Assembly: GCA_963843605.1 (NCBI GenBank)
Contig: CAWJLA010000008.1
Coordinates: 186,001-250,000, forward strand
Length of the DNA stretch: 64,000 nt
From: FEN-1297 sp963843605
GTDB taxonomy: Bacteria > Bacteroidota > Ignavibacteria > Ignavibacteriales > Ignavibacteriaceae
Reading direction: 5' to 3'
Part shown: positions 54,444 to 64,000 of the stretch, one piece after another
How the letters are laid out: the number at the start of each line of letters is the position of its first letter
Position numbering within the stretch: the first letter of the stretch is position 1
Made by a program: the position numbers and the translations under genes
The notes under the pieces: generated by a model
Databases searched by the model: none
Seen by the model: the letters and a program-made list of their open reading frames with translations, nothing else
What the model was told of the DNA's origin: nothing

Positions 54444-56477
54444 TTATTTTTCTTTTAATACCATTCCGGTCGAGGGAGGAATTTCAGTATTTCCTGAAAC
54501 TATACCTAACGGCTGTATTCCGGCTTTATCTTTATCCGCCAAAATTTCCCATTTACCTTCCGCCAGATTAAAATTTTCTGTCTGATAGGGATCGGCATTA
54601 AATAAGACAATAAATCTTTGTTCACGATGTGAAATTTTATATCCTGCCGCAAACGGGTTTTTACTGTTTTCAAAAAAAATAATTTCTTCAATTCTTGCTT
54701 TTCTGAAAGACGAGTATGTATTTCTAAGATTTATTAGTCCTTTATAATAATCGATAAGCTCGGCATTTATTCCGGCATGCCTATAATTAATATAATTAGT
54801 CGAATTATCCTTATTGTAACTATTATGATCTATCTTGCCTTTATTCTCATCGGGAATATTAGGATCATCGGGAATTATCTTGGTTCTGGCAAACTCGTCG
54901 CCTTCCTGAATCATTATAATTCCCTGTGAGGTCAGTAAAAAAAGCGCGGCAAGTTTATTAAGCTTTAACTGATGCGGAGTAAGTTTTACAAATTCATCGG
55001 CGTCCTTAATTACTGCACTCGAATCTGTCCGGTCAGTTGCAATCCGGATAAAGTCCCCAAGTGTATAACCGTCATGCGAAGAAAGATAATTAACGGAGTG
55101 CTCTTTCCTTTGAAAAATTCCGAGTGAATCTACTTCAACGGTTCCGTTAACATAATTTTTTATTCTCTCCTGATTATTATTTCCGTACCAATGTCCGAAA
55201 ATCCATCCGAGTCCATGATATGGATTTTCACCTTTAATACAGTTTCTTATCTGATCGTTCCAGCTTCCCCAGCCTCTTACGGAAAAGCCCGCAGGATCAT
55301 AACCGCCTCCCCATGGTTCGCAGACCAGAACGACATCCGGATTTATTTTTTTTGCTTCTCTTGTAATTTCTTCTACGGTTTCCCAGTCTATTAAATTTCC
55401 GAGATCGAACCTGAAACCGTCCACGTGAAATTCTTTCATCCAGTAAATAATGCTGTCGACGATTAATCTTCTTACCATCGGCCTTTCAGTTTTTAAATCG
55501 TTTCCGCAGCCGCTTACGCTTTGATAATTACCTTTTCCGTCCAGCCTGAAATAATATTCCTTGTCAATTTCTTTCAGATTTCCCAGTTCATATTCGGAAA
55601 GATGATTGAACACTACATCCATAATAACGGCCATATTTTCTTTATGGAAAGCTTTGACCATATCTTTAAAGTCTTCAATTTGTTTTGCATCGGTCCCGGT
55701 CCATTCGTTCCATTTATAATCACCGGAGTAACTATAGTATTCGTCGGGTGCGAAAAATGCGGCTGTCATATATCCCCAGTAATTTCTCTCGTAGGGATTC
55801 CATTCGTTATATCTGCCGTTTAAAGGGTTCTTGTACGGTATTTCAATATGAGCAAATTCCTGGCTGGGCATTATTTCAACCGCGTTCACTCCCAGTTTTT
55901 TGATATAGTCAATGCCGCCGGTTTTATTTTTCTCAATCAATCCTTCATAAGTCCCGGGATTTTCGCAGCCGGATGATGGATCAGCTGTCATATCTTTTAT
56001 ATGCATTTCATAAATTATCAAGTCGCGCCAATCTCTCTGTATCCACTCGTCGCCTTCCCAGTCGTAGTTATCTTCTTTTACAACAATCGCCCGCCTGGGA
56101 GTTAGATACGAATTGAACGATGCCACTGCTTTAGCATAAGGATCCAGACAAATAATATCTTTAGCATACTGGCTTTTCGGGTTATCTATCTTATATCCGT
56201 AAAAGAGTCCGTATTGTTCGCCGGCAACCGTATATTCCCAAATACCGTCCCTGTCGCGTTCCATTTTAAATTCAATTCCGGGATCATCTTCAGGTTTTGC
56301 AAAGGTAATCAAGTTGACGCTTTTCGCACCGGGTGCAAATAATCTGAAAACGGTATTTCCGTTTTCAACAAAAGATCCCAGTTTCTTTTCAGAAAAATAA
56401 AGGTCAAGCCTGTCATGAATTATCTTTCCCCCCATTTTTGTTTTTCTTTCGCTCCCGGATTTGTCGCTTATAAACAA
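54444..56477 (-). CDS. GH13 glycogen-debranching / pullulanase-type enzyme
   Basis: 677 residues. An N-terminal CBM48-like module (25-145: FRLFAPGAKSVNLITF) precedes a (beta/alpha)8 GH13 domain. The triad is D358 (FRFDLGN), E387 (VCEPWGG) and D469 (SSHDGYT); VVFNHLSEYE is region I. Region motifs YEMHIKDMT and YWGYMTAAFFAPDEYYS fit type I pullulanases and GlgX-like debranching enzymes that cut alpha-1,6 bonds in glycogen or pullulan. The C-terminal sandwich is at 580-677. No signal peptide, so cytoplasmic glycogen metabolism is likely. It is followed on the same strand, upstream, by the GH31 remnant. Confidence 0.9.
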   Translation of the reverse strand: MFISDKSGSERKTKMGGKIIHDRLDLYFSEKKLGSFVENGNTVFRLFAPGAKSVNLITFAKPEDDPGIEFKMERDRDGIWEYTVAGEQYGLFYGYKIDNPKSQYAKDIICLDPYAKAVASFNSYLTPRRAIVVKEDNYDWEGDEWIQRDWRDLIIYEMHIKDMTADPSSGCENPGTYEGLIEKNKTGGIDYIKKLGVNAVEIMPSQEFAHIEIPYKNPLNGRYNEWNPYERNYWGYMTAAFFAPDEYYSYSGDYKWNEWTGTDAKQIEDFKDMVKAFHKENMAVIMDVVFNHLSEYELGNLKEIDKEYYFRLDGKGNYQSVSGCGNDLKTERPMVRRLIVDSIIYWMKEFHVDGFRFDLGNLIDWETVEEITREAKKINPDVVLVCEPWGGGYDPAGFSVRGWGSWNDQIRNCIKGENPYHGLGWIFGHWYGNNNQERIKNYVNGTVEVDSLGIFQRKEHSVNYLSSHDGYTLGDFIRIATDRTDSSAVIKDADEFVKLTPHQLKLNKLAALFLLTSQGIIMIQEGDEFARTKIIPDDPNIPDENKGKIDHNSYNKDNSTNYINYRHAGINAELIDYYKGLINLRNTYSSFRKARIEEIIFFENSKNPFAAGYKISHREQRFIVLFNADPYQTENFNLAEGKWEILADKDKAGIQPLGIVSGNTEIPPSTGMVLKEK

Positions 56478-56633
56478 AATCGCTCCTAAGATTAAATTAT
56501 GGGCAGATACTATTAATTATTAAGAATATTTTATCATCCGCATTTATTTTTATTATCGATAATTTACTTTACCGCTTTAGGGCAAAATTAATTGACTCTA
56601 AACTAAAAATCATCATTGATTTTAACTATTTTA

Positions 56634-59074
56634 TCACTCCCGGTAAGTAATTTTGATGTTGTCGTTACTGTTAATTTTAATAAGCAGAAGATTTTTATCT
56701 TTATTAAGGTAATACCCTTCAGTATTTTTATTCAGATCGGATTCAGTAGAATAATCTGTTAAATCTTTTGAGTTATAAGTTACTGCAGTTAAAGAGGGAA
56801 CATTTAACACTTTAAAAGAAAAACGCGGTACCCGTTCTTGTAGCCGAAATGAATTTTATCGGCAGTTATTTCTCCGGTGTTATTCGTTAAGTCAGAGGTA
56901 AAATTAGTTTCGGAGTACTCGCCTTTTTTGTAATTAAAAGTCTCTCCGTCGTCTTCATAAAATTTATATGAAGATTTTCCTTCCGGAAATAAAAATATGG
57001 ATAGAAGCGAATCATTTTTTTCTCCGACGTACTGCTCCACTCCGCGCGTAGGAATGAATCCTCCTGCTTTAATAAAAAGAGGGATCTCATTTACAGGAGC
57101 ACTAACTATCGTCCATTCATTTCCTTTCAAATATTTTTCCCGTATTCCATTGGTACCATTTGCCTTCGGGAAGATATAATTCTTTAAACTCGCTTGTCTC
57201 ACTTAAAACAGGAGCAACCAGCAGGTTCTCGCCGAACATATACTGATATTGAGCTTTGGCCGAATAACAATTCTCGTCATTTTGAAAATCAAGAAACATC
57301 GGGCGCATTACCGGCAGACCGGTTGCCGCCGCATTATGAAATTCATTATAAATATACGGCAACATTTTATATCTGAAAGAGATGATTTTCTTTACCCATC
57401 CTTCCACCTGTTGTCCGAATGCCCACGGCTCTTTATCCATTTGATTTATCATAGAATGGGCCCGGAAAAAAGGAGTGAACGAACCGAGTTCCATCCATCT
57501 CGTGTATAATGAAGGAGAGCCGACTCCGGCAAATCCGCCGACATCCGAACCGATGAACGGTACTCCGCTTAATCCCATTCCAAGCGACATAGTACAGGCC
57601 AGGTTCAAACCTTCTTCGTTTGCGTTGTTATCGCCCGTCCATACGGCAGAATATCTCTGAATTCCTGCGTAGCCGGCTCTTGTCAGCGTAAAATGTCTTC
57701 TGCCGGGAGAAAATTTATGATAAGCATCGAATGTTGCTTTTGCTTCTTCAAGCGCATAAACATTGTGTATTTTCTTATGATCTGCTTTAAAACCATTATC
57801 GCTGAATTGAACAATATCAGGAAAAGCATTTCCCCATACTGCCGGCTCATTCATGTCGTTCCAAAAACCTTCTACTCCTGTTTTAAAAACGAATTCAGCT
57901 TTTCTCCCCACCAGTCGCGTGTTTTCTTCATGGTAAAATCGGGAAAATATGCCCAGGAGGGCCAGACTTCTCCCGTGTAAACTGTACCGTCCGGATATTT
58001 AGCAAACAGATTATTCTTCAGGCCTTCTTCGGCTGCAAAATAATTAGAATCGACTTTCACTCCTGGATCAATTATAGGTATAATTTTAAATCCTTCTTTT
58101 TTCAGATCGGAGAGCATTCGGGCAGGATCGGGGAATCCAGCAGAATCCCATGTAAACACACGGTATCCATTCATATAATTTATATCAAGATAAATGACAT
58201 CGCACGGAATTTTTTTCTCTCTGAAGTTTTTTGCTATATCCCTTACCTTAAATTCCGGATAATAACTCCATTTGCTCTGCTGATATCCGAGAGCCCACAT
58301 CGGGGGAATTTCCATGCGTCCGGTCAGCATTGTATACGAAGTAATTATTTTTTTTATTTCCGGTCCGTATATAAAATAATAATTCATCTCGCCGCCTTCC
58401 GCTCCGAACCAGTAAAATCTATTGTTACTCGCTCCCATATTGAAATATGATTTGAAAGTATTATCAAAGAAGATTCCGTAAGCTTTCTTTTCCCTTATCC
58501 CGATAAAGAACGGAATGGATTCATACAAAGGATCCGATTTGCCGTTATATGCGAAATGGTCTGTGTTCCACATTGTGTACTGGTTTCCTCTTTTATTGAG
58601 CGGCCCTGTTTTCTCACCTAGCCCGTAAAAATTTTCGTCATTAAATAATTTCTTAAAACATCTTACTTCATTACCGTCGAAGCTTACACCGAAACTCCTG
58701 CTATCTTCATTAATTAAATTCATATTTTTATCATATATACTTAACCTGCAGGGTGATTTAAATATTTCTATATTCAGTTCACTTGTTGAAAGAAGATAAA
58801 ATTTTCCCTTATCGCCGAAGGTATAAGAAACAGGAATTATTTTATTATAAACAACTGCGTATGACGGAGCTTCTGAAAAGGATAGTTTGTCAGTATATCT
58901 GAAACGCAGGATATTACTGTCAATAACATAAATGTTGAAGTGAGCATTCGTGAGTTTGAGTTCAATTTCATTACCGGATTTTTTATAGGAAACTATATCT
59001 CCGGCAAATTTATAGTCCGCATGGGATATGCCGGTCAAGAGAAGAGACAGGAAAATTATAATATATTTCTTCAA
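56634..59074 (-). pseudogene. GH31 alpha-glucosidase-type gene broken by three frameshifts
   Basis: Read from a TTG start at 59074 (AGGAGT four bases upstream; signal peptide ends GISHA). The gene would encode roughly 810 residues of a GH31 glycosidase: N-terminal beta domain, then PPMWALGYQQSKWSYYPE and YLDINYMNGY, the nucleophile region WNDMNEPAVWG, then GSDVGGFAG. The frame breaks near 57880-57900 (TTTTTAAAACAGG tract), near 57120-57130 (AAAGGAAAT tract) and near 56815 (TTTTTCTTTTAAAG tract). After the third break the sequence still reads VLNVPSLTAVTYNSKDL to a TGA at 56634. All breaks are in A/T homopolymers, so either decay or assembly error. The ancestral product would be exported and cut alpha-glucosides. 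Confidence 0.85.
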
Positions 59075-59127
59075 AGCAACTCCTAATTAAAAACAAAATT
59101 TATTAACATGAAGATTTAATCCTTATA

Positions 59128-59457
59128 TCAATTTGACAATATTTTTCCGTCGACGACAGGAGTTACGCAAATGAGCGGATTTTGGGGAACATTGAAGTGC
59201 GAGAAAATTTCTTCGAATAACTCGAATTGTCTTCCTCTTTTTTCAAGTTTCGAAAACTTAACATATTTCATAAAATTCCCTTTTGAATTCGAAGGAGCAT
59301 CGAATCTATAGGCATTATTGAAATCATTAACAGCTTTACTTTTTAAAAAGCTTATCTTATTGTCGTCCCCGCCTTCCATTTCATATGCAACAGCCCGGAA
59401 TTCAACCACGTAACCGTTATTTATTATAAGATATATATTTAATATAACTTCATTCAT
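59128..59457 (-). CDS. Small protein of unknown function
   Basis: 109 residues, no signal peptide or membrane segment. I recognise no family. Predicted mix of strands (VILNIYLIINNGYVVEFRAVAYEM) and a basic middle (FMKYVKFSKLEKRGRQF), ending ICVTPVVDGKIL. It lies between the GH31 remnant and the REP-like palindrome next to fumC. Coding potential is moderate. Confidence 0.55.
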   Translation of the reverse strand: MNEVILNIYLIINNGYVVEFRAVAYEMEGGDDNKISFLKSKAVNDFNNAYRFDAPSNSKGNFMKYVKFSKLEKRGRQFELFEEIFSHFNVPQNPLICVTPVVDGKILSN

Positions 59458-59615
59458 AGTTTTTAATTATAGTTTACCGGCATTCAGCCTGGCTCATTGA
59501 AAATAAAAATCTATCTGATTTTAATTGGATTTTTACAAGGTTTAAATCTGACGCGAAAGAGGGTCCGGCTGGCTTTGCGCCCTACCGGATAATAACTTTC
59601 GAGTATTAATATAAT

Positions 59616-59642
59616 ACAGCACAGGTTATAAACCTGTGCTGT
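59616..59642. repeat. REP-like palindrome, second copy
   Basis: ACAGCACAGGTT-ATA-AACCTGTGCTGT, perfect 12-bp arms, ending 13 bp after the fumC stop. It shares the core AGCACAG-TT with the copy at 33315, and the differing bases change on both arms together. It may serve as a 3' end for the fumC mRNA. Confidence 0.7.
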
Positions 59643-59654
59643 GGTTAAAACAAT

Positions 59655-61046
59655 TTATGCTTTCGGGCCGATCATTTTTTCCGGGCGGACAACCTCATCA
59701 AACTTTTCTTCGGTAAGTAACCCTAATTCTACAGCCGCTTGTTTTAAAGTAGTATTTTCTTTGTGTGCCTTCTTTGCAACTTTAGCGGCATTGTCGTATC
59801 CAATATGCGGATTTAAAGCTGTAACCAGCATCAAAGAATCCTGAAGATGCTTTTTAATATTTTCCTGGTTAGCCTGTATTCCTACTACGCAATTATCTGT
59901 GAAACTTTCGCAGGCATCGGAAATAAGCCGGATGGACTGTAATACATTAAATATAATTACCGGCTTAAATACATTTAATTCAAAATTACCGCTTGCGCCG
60001 GCAAACGTAACCGTGGAGTCGTTACCGAAAACCTGTGTGCAAACCATCGTCATAGCTTCGGATTGTGTCGGGTTCACTTTGCCGGGCATTATTGAGCTCC
60101 CGGGTTCGTTTTCCGGAAGCATAATTTCTCCTATACCGCATCTCGGACCTGATCCAAGCCACCTGATATCGTTGGCTATTTTCATAAGAGAGGCAGCAAC
60201 GGTTTTTAAAACTCCGCTAGCTTCTACCAATGCATCATGAGCCGCTAAAGATTCAAATTTATTTCTTGCCGAACGAAATGGCTTTCCGGTTAATTCGGCA
60301 ATTTTTGCGGCAGCCTTTACTGCAAACTCAGGATGAGTGTTTAATCCGGTTCCCACGGCTGTACCTCCTAAAGCCAGCTCGTATAACCTAGTTAAACAGC
60401 CGTCGACTCTTTCAAGGCCGTTAGTTAACTGCTGAACATAGCCGGAAAATTCCTGTCCGAGAGTAAGAGGTGTGGCATCCATAAGGTGTGTGCGGCCTAT
60501 TTTAATAATATCCTTAAATTCTTCCGATTTTTCCTTTAGCGCGTCTCTTAACTTTGTCATCATCGGTATTAAACGTCTGTGGATCTCTTCGACAGCGGCA
60601 ATGTGCATTGCTGTCGGGAAAGTGTCGTTTGAGGATTGCGCTTTATTCACATCATCATTAGGATGCACCGGTTTTTTGCTGCCGAGCTGGCCTCCGGCTA
60701 ATTCAATAGCTCTATTTGAAATAACTTCATTTGCGTTCATATTTGTCTGTGTTCCCGAACCTGTCTGCCATACTACCAGCGGGAAATGATCGTCCAGTTT
60801 TCCGTCAATAACTTCGTCGGCAGCTTTAACAATGAGTTCTGCTTTCTCTTCCGGAAGGAGCTTCAATTCTTTATTAGTTATAGCAGCGGCTTTTTTCAAT
60901 ACTCCCAATGCTCTAATTAATTCGCGGGGAAATCTCTCTCCGCCGATCTTAAAATTCATTAAAGATCTGGCTGTCTGAGCGCCGTAATATTTATCGTTTG
61001 GAACCTTAATTGATCCCATACTATCCGTTTCAACCCTGTATTCCAT
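59655..61046 (-). CDS. fumC: Fumarate hydratase, class II
   Basis: 463 residues, the family length. Interconverts fumarate and malate without an Fe-S cluster. All signatures are intact: GSGTQTNMNANEV (96-108), GRTHLMDATPLTLGQEF with H188, SSNDTFPTAM, and the catalytic loop GSSIMPGKVNPTQ (316-328, serines 317/318). Useful as the in-window reference for the altered aspartase-like protein at 47725. Single gene; TCA cycle or its reductive branch. Confidence 0.97.
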   Translation of the reverse strand: MEYRVETDSMGSIKVPNDKYYGAQTARSLMNFKIGGERFPRELIRALGVLKKAAAITNKELKLLPEEKAELIVKAADEVIDGKLDDHFPLVVWQTGSGTQTNMNANEVISNRAIELAGGQLGSKKPVHPNDDVNKAQSSNDTFPTAMHIAAVEEIHRRLIPMMTKLRDALKEKSEEFKDIIKIGRTHLMDATPLTLGQEFSGYVQQLTNGLERVDGCLTRLYELALGGTAVGTGLNTHPEFAVKAAAKIAELTGKPFRSARNKFESLAAHDALVEASGVLKTVAASLMKIANDIRWLGSGPRCGIGEIMLPENEPGSSIMPGKVNPTQSEAMTMVCTQVFGNDSTVTFAGASGNFELNVFKPVIIFNVLQSIRLISDACESFTDNCVVGIQANQENIKKHLQDSLMLVTALNPHIGYDNAAKVAKKAHKENTTLKQAAVELGLLTEEKFDEVVRPEKMIGPKA

Positions 61047-61393
61047 TTTTTACTCCGATTAATTTCAGTTTTATAAAACAGAAATAAATTTCATATATTT
61101 TATTAAAATTTATGTCAATTTAGCTAATGAAGAGCTAAATTACCACTTTGGATAATGAAAAATATCACTCGCTGCAGCAGAGTTAAATAAAAAGATACAC
61201 TTACCACAGCTTCATATCATGAATTATACTCAAGAAAATATTCATTTTTTTGCATGATTAACAGAATAAATAAATTTATTATTAAAATTTTGCTCTAACT
61301 CAACATGTATAATTAAAAATTTATTTAATTATTACTGATGAAATATTGCCAATCCAAAATAATTTAAGTTTTCTAATAGAAAGGATTAAATAA
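61047..61393. other. Divergent intergenic region fumC / cytidylate-kinase-like
   Basis: About 347 bp, very A+T-rich. Must hold the fumC promoter (minus) and that of the plus-strand gene. Nothing distinct seen. Confidence 0.4.
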
Positions 61394-62086
61394 ATGCTGA
61401 CGACTGCTGCTACCGAGAAAGCAAAAAAGTATATTGAGACACACTCAAAAATTACTTCCGATAAGATTACAACTAAAGGAATTATTACGGGACCGTGTAT
61501 AACAATATCTCGGGAGACCGGTGCAGGGGCAGACAAAGTAAGCAACTCATTAATTGAATTCCTCAAGCTGTATACTTCGAATGAAATTGAGTGGGCAGTA
61601 TTCGATAAAAATTTGATCGAGAAAGTATTACAGGACCATCATCTGCCGATGCATTTAAGCAATCTTATGGCGGAAGAAAAATACTCGGCAATAAAATCAA
61701 TAATGAATGAAATATTAGGCGGAAAGCCCGGGATATGGAGCTTAGTTCATAAAACCACGGAAACAATTCTGCAGCTGGCACAAATAGGCAATGTAATTTT
61801 ACTTGACCGAGGCGCTAATTTTATAACTTCAAAACTAAAAAATTGTTTTCACGTCAGACTTGTTGCATCTTTAGATGAGAGGGTGAACCATATTCAGGAC
61901 TTGTACGGATTAAATAAAAAAGAAGCAATTGAATTTATAAAAAAGGAAGACATTGATAGGAAGAATTACGTTATGACATACTTCCACAAAGACATTAGCG
62001 ATCCTCTGCAGTACCATATGGTATTAAATACTAATTTGATAAACGAAAACGAAGCTGCTCAAATAATAGGCAGTTCATTAAATTAA
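61394..62086 (+). CDS. Cytidylate-kinase-like protein, first copy
   Basis: 230 residues; AAAGGA lies about 10 bases before the ATG. N-terminal helix, then a P-loop-like segment GPCITISRETGAGADKVS (about 36-53), in the position of the SREYGSGG motif of the cytidylate-kinase-like family (PF13189 type). Then WAVFDKNLIEKVLQDHHLP, ETILQLAQIGNVILLDRGANFI, and VRLVASLDERVNHI followed by RKNYVMTYFHKD. The P-loop lacks the usual GKS/T, as in that family. A substrate other than CMP is likely because true Cmk has a different layout. Related to the next gene. Confidence 0.82.
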   Translation: MLTTAATEKAKKYIETHSKITSDKITTKGIITGPCITISRETGAGADKVSNSLIEFLKLYTSNEIEWAVFDKNLIEKVLQDHHLPMHLSNLMAEEKYSAIKSIMNEILGGKPGIWSLVHKTTETILQLAQIGNVILLDRGANFITSKLKNCFHVRLVASLDERVNHIQDLYGLNKKEAIEFIKKEDIDRKNYVMTYFHKDISDPLQYHMVLNTNLINENEAAQIIGSSLN

Positions 62087-62333
62087 AAAAATGCCGGGAT
62101 TTTTTAATAATATAGGATAAATGTCGGTTTAAAGATTAGCCGGAATTTTTTTAATATTTCCTATTTATTGTAATTCAAATTAAAATTGCGTTTAAACGCA
62201 GCTTTACAGTTAAAGATATTCTCTTTAAACCCCCAAATAATAATTTGCGTTTCATATGATGTAGTAATTCCTTATATTGAATCGATTCTCCTATACAGTT
62301 AATTAACTATTTGTTAACTGATGGAGGTGTAAA

Positions 62334-63080
62334 ATGATGGTAAAAGGAACTTTCGAAAAAGCACGTCTTTATATAGAATCGCGTTGCAGGGAGTCGGAGA
62401 ATAATCCCAAAGAAATAAAAAGGGGGCCATGCATAACAATATCAAGAGAAACAGGTGCAGGTGCCGACAAAGTCAGTGAGGAGCTGATAAAATATTTCAA
62501 ACCTTTCAACGCAGAATGCTATCACCCCTGGACTGTCTTCGATAAAAACCTGATAGAAAAAGTAATCGAAGATCATCATCTTCCTGAGAAACTCAGTCGC
62601 TATTTTGTAGAGGACAAACTTTCGGAGATAAAATCAACTGTAAACGAATTACTCGGCCTTCATCCTTCTTCATGGATCTTATTGAATAAGACTGCAAACA
62701 CAATATTACAGCTTGCGCAGATTGGAAACGTAATAATCGTCGGTAGAGGCGGAAATATTATTGCAAGACATTTAAAAAACACATTCCATGTAAGATTAAT
62801 TGCTCCGGTAGAGAACAGGATTAAACATATAGAGGAAATCTGCGATTTATCCCGGAAAGAAGCTGCGGAATACATAGTAAAAGAAGATGCTGCTAGAAAG
62901 AATTATATAAAGAAGTACTTTAATAAAGATGTGAATGAATTGAGTTCGTATCATCTAATTGTAAATACCGGTTTGCTTTCATATGAGAAAGCGGCCAAAA
63001 CAATCGGCGAAGCCGTAATAGAATCTTTCCCGCAATTATTTCCGGATTTTATATTTACTTCGCAATTTGATTATGCATAA
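62334..63080 (+). CDS. Cytidylate-kinase-like protein, second copy
   Basis: 248 residues. GGAGG lies six bases before the first ATG at 62334 and nine before the second at 62337. It follows the same order as the gene at 61394: GPCITISRETGAGADKVS, WTVFDKNLIEKVIEDHHLP, NTILQLAQIGNVIIVGRGGN, VRLIAPVENRIKHIEEI, RKNYIKKYFNKD. Here the second motif keeps VGRGGN where the first copy has LDRGAN. An extra C-terminal tail (FPQLFPDFIFTSQFDYA) is present. A clear tandem duplicate with divergence. Separate promoter likely, 247 bp apart. Confidence 0.83.
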   Translation: MMVKGTFEKARLYIESRCRESENNPKEIKRGPCITISRETGAGADKVSEELIKYFKPFNAECYHPWTVFDKNLIEKVIEDHHLPEKLSRYFVEDKLSEIKSTVNELLGLHPSSWILLNKTANTILQLAQIGNVIIVGRGGNIIARHLKNTFHVRLIAPVENRIKHIEEICDLSRKEAAEYIVKEDAARKNYIKKYFNKDVNELSSYHLIVNTGLLSYEKAAKTIGEAVIESFPQLFPDFIFTSQFDYA

Positions 63081-63491
63081 TTCTTTCATGTCAATAATAT
63101 TTTTTAGGTTCAGGTTCCCAACAGGCAGCAGAGATTTAGCCTTTACTTACAGTTATGCTCATTTTAAAAGCTTAATATTTTAAGTCTTCAATTATTTTTT
63201 ATATTACACTACCAATATCTAAAACAATTAATAATTTGTTTATAATTGCTTAATGTAAAAGCTGTATTTTGCACTCGATTTTCATCATATTCATATTGAA
63301 ATAATTATAAAAAGATTTTTTTTGACATAATTTATTATGCTTTGGAATCAGCTGTAACTGTATAATAATTAAGCACCTATAAAGATTTTAAGATAATAAT
63401 CGATAATAATTTAACAAGTAAGATTTAAATTTGAATTTTTATAAGTCGAAATTATTCGTACTTTTTCACACCGAATTACACGGGAGTAGTA
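63081..63491. other. Intergenic region before the TerB-like gene
   Basis: About 410 bp, very A+T-rich, no gene or clear site recognised. Confidence 0.4.
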
Positions 63492-63902
63492 ATGGAATTA
63501 ACTTTAATAGATAAGAGCAATTACTTAAAAGGTTTATTAATTGTAGCAAAAAAAGACAATCAATTAACGGAACCAGAAAAGAAAATAATAAGAAATATCG
63601 CCTTAAAACTCGGTTTTGCAACCGACTTTTATGAAGATACGCTTCGGGATCTTTTAGGAAATAAATACATCATTGAAAACCCCATTAAATTTTCTTGCAG
63701 AAAAGTAGCTGAATCATTTGTTTCGGACGGACTTAAGCTTGCATTTGCCGATGAAATGATTTCCGAAAAAGAAATTGATTGGCTAAAAGCTACTGCAATT
63801 GAAAATGAAATTGAAGTTGAATGGTTTAACGATAAAATTAAAAAACATAAAGAATCGTCCGGTCATCCGAATTCCGAATTTGCGCTTTATTCGATAATAT
63901 AA
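63492..63902 (+). CDS. TerB-like protein
   Basis: 136 residues; CGGGAG lies seven bases upstream of the ATG. All-helical with two matching acidic blocks: VAKKDNQLTEPEKKIIRNIA (about 17-36) and LAFADEMISEKEIDWLKATA (about 87-106). This is the metal-binding TerB/DUF533-like pattern linked to stress and tellurite-type phenotypes in other bacteria; here no ter neighbours are seen. Soluble, no signal peptide. Confidence 0.75.
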   Translation: MELTLIDKSNYLKGLLIVAKKDNQLTEPEKKIIRNIALKLGFATDFYEDTLRDLLGNKYIIENPIKFSCRKVAESFVSDGLKLAFADEMISEKEIDWLKATAIENEIEVEWFNDKIKKHKESSGHPNSEFALYSII

Positions 63903-64000
63903 AAGTAGATTTTATATCATTTCGTTTTTAACCTTTGTATAAGGAAGGCTATTCTACATTCATTTCCAAACCTCTGCTCCAGTTCACTTCACCGGATATT

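Noticed and set aside
56634..57202. Separate small genes at the 3' part of the GH31 region
   Set aside because: Each open segment continues the GH31 protein in sequence order, so they are fragments of one gene.
63954..64000. Possible 3' end of a minus-strand gene at the right edge
   Set aside because: Only 15 open codons are visible and no motif can be recognised.
1..64000. CRISPR arrays, rRNA and tRNA genes, prophage or transposase genes
   Set aside because: No regularly spaced repeats, no conserved RNA segments and no recombinase or transposase motifs were found on either strand.

Overview
The window reads as one contiguous stretch of chromosome from a Gram-negative, anaerobic or facultative bacterium of the Bacteroidota/Chlorobiota/Ignavibacteriota (FCB) group, most likely an Ignavibacteria-type organism. 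The case rests on a fused LpxC-FabZ protein, tandem OmpH/Skp genes beside bamA, a type IX secretion C-terminal sorting domain with the asparagine-phenylalanine-proline-rich start typical of this group, GTP-dependent PEP carboxykinase, and A+T-rich intergenic DNA with weak Shine-Dalgarno signals. The taxonomic call is inference; no rRNA gene is present.

Layout. (1) 1-7389, minus strand: an envelope block read as uppS, bamA, ompH, terminator, ompH, lpxD, lpxC-fabZ, lpxA (cut by the window edge). (2) 7865-9240, minus: a lexA-led operon with a small WYL-domain protein and an unknown protein, behind a palindromic SOS box. (3) 9414-20061, minus: an accessory stretch of surface and housekeeping genes (lipoproteins, acyltransferase, methyltransferase, pentapeptide protein, SpoIIM-like membrane protein, hydrolase, EVE protein). 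Two secreted-protein genes here are broken by in-frame stops. (4) 20318-28002: a helix-hairpin-helix protein, an outer-membrane protein, a LytS/LytTR two-component pair next to MITE-like repeats, ilvE, an mlaE-type permease and pckG. (5) 28510-49134: the main region of interest, a hydrogen-metabolism island. It encodes two complete NAD-linked [FeFe]-hydrogenase trimers (HydC-HydB-HydA), a third H-cluster-type protein fused to a histidine kinase (a probable hydrogen sensor), two stand-alone receivers, a receiver-PAS-kinase, a membrane kinase and a six-PAS hybrid kinase. Then come the maturation GTPase HydF and, overlapping it, an aspartase-family protein that has lost its signature active-site residues. 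(6) 49424-54235: a Ser/Thr kinase with TPR repeats, a decayed second copy of that kinase, and a DUF4412-like secreted protein. (7) 54444-61046, minus: a GH13 debranching-type enzyme, a GH31 glucosidase gene broken by three frameshifts, a small unknown protein and fumC. (8) 61394-63902, plus: two tandem cytidylate-kinase-like proteins and a TerB-like protein.

How it fits together. The two hydrogenase trimers should couple NAD(H), and possibly ferredoxin, to hydrogen production or uptake, and HydF completes their active site (hydE and hydG are not in the window). The sensor hydrogenase-kinase with its receivers would report hydrogen or redox state. None of the hydrogenase-linked regulators carries a recognisable DNA-binding output domain, so the output of the system is open. 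The window also shows a consistent pattern of decay: four interrupted genes (outer-membrane barrel, T9SS-sorted protein, kinase copy, GH31 enzyme), plus several short palindromic or MITE-like repeats.
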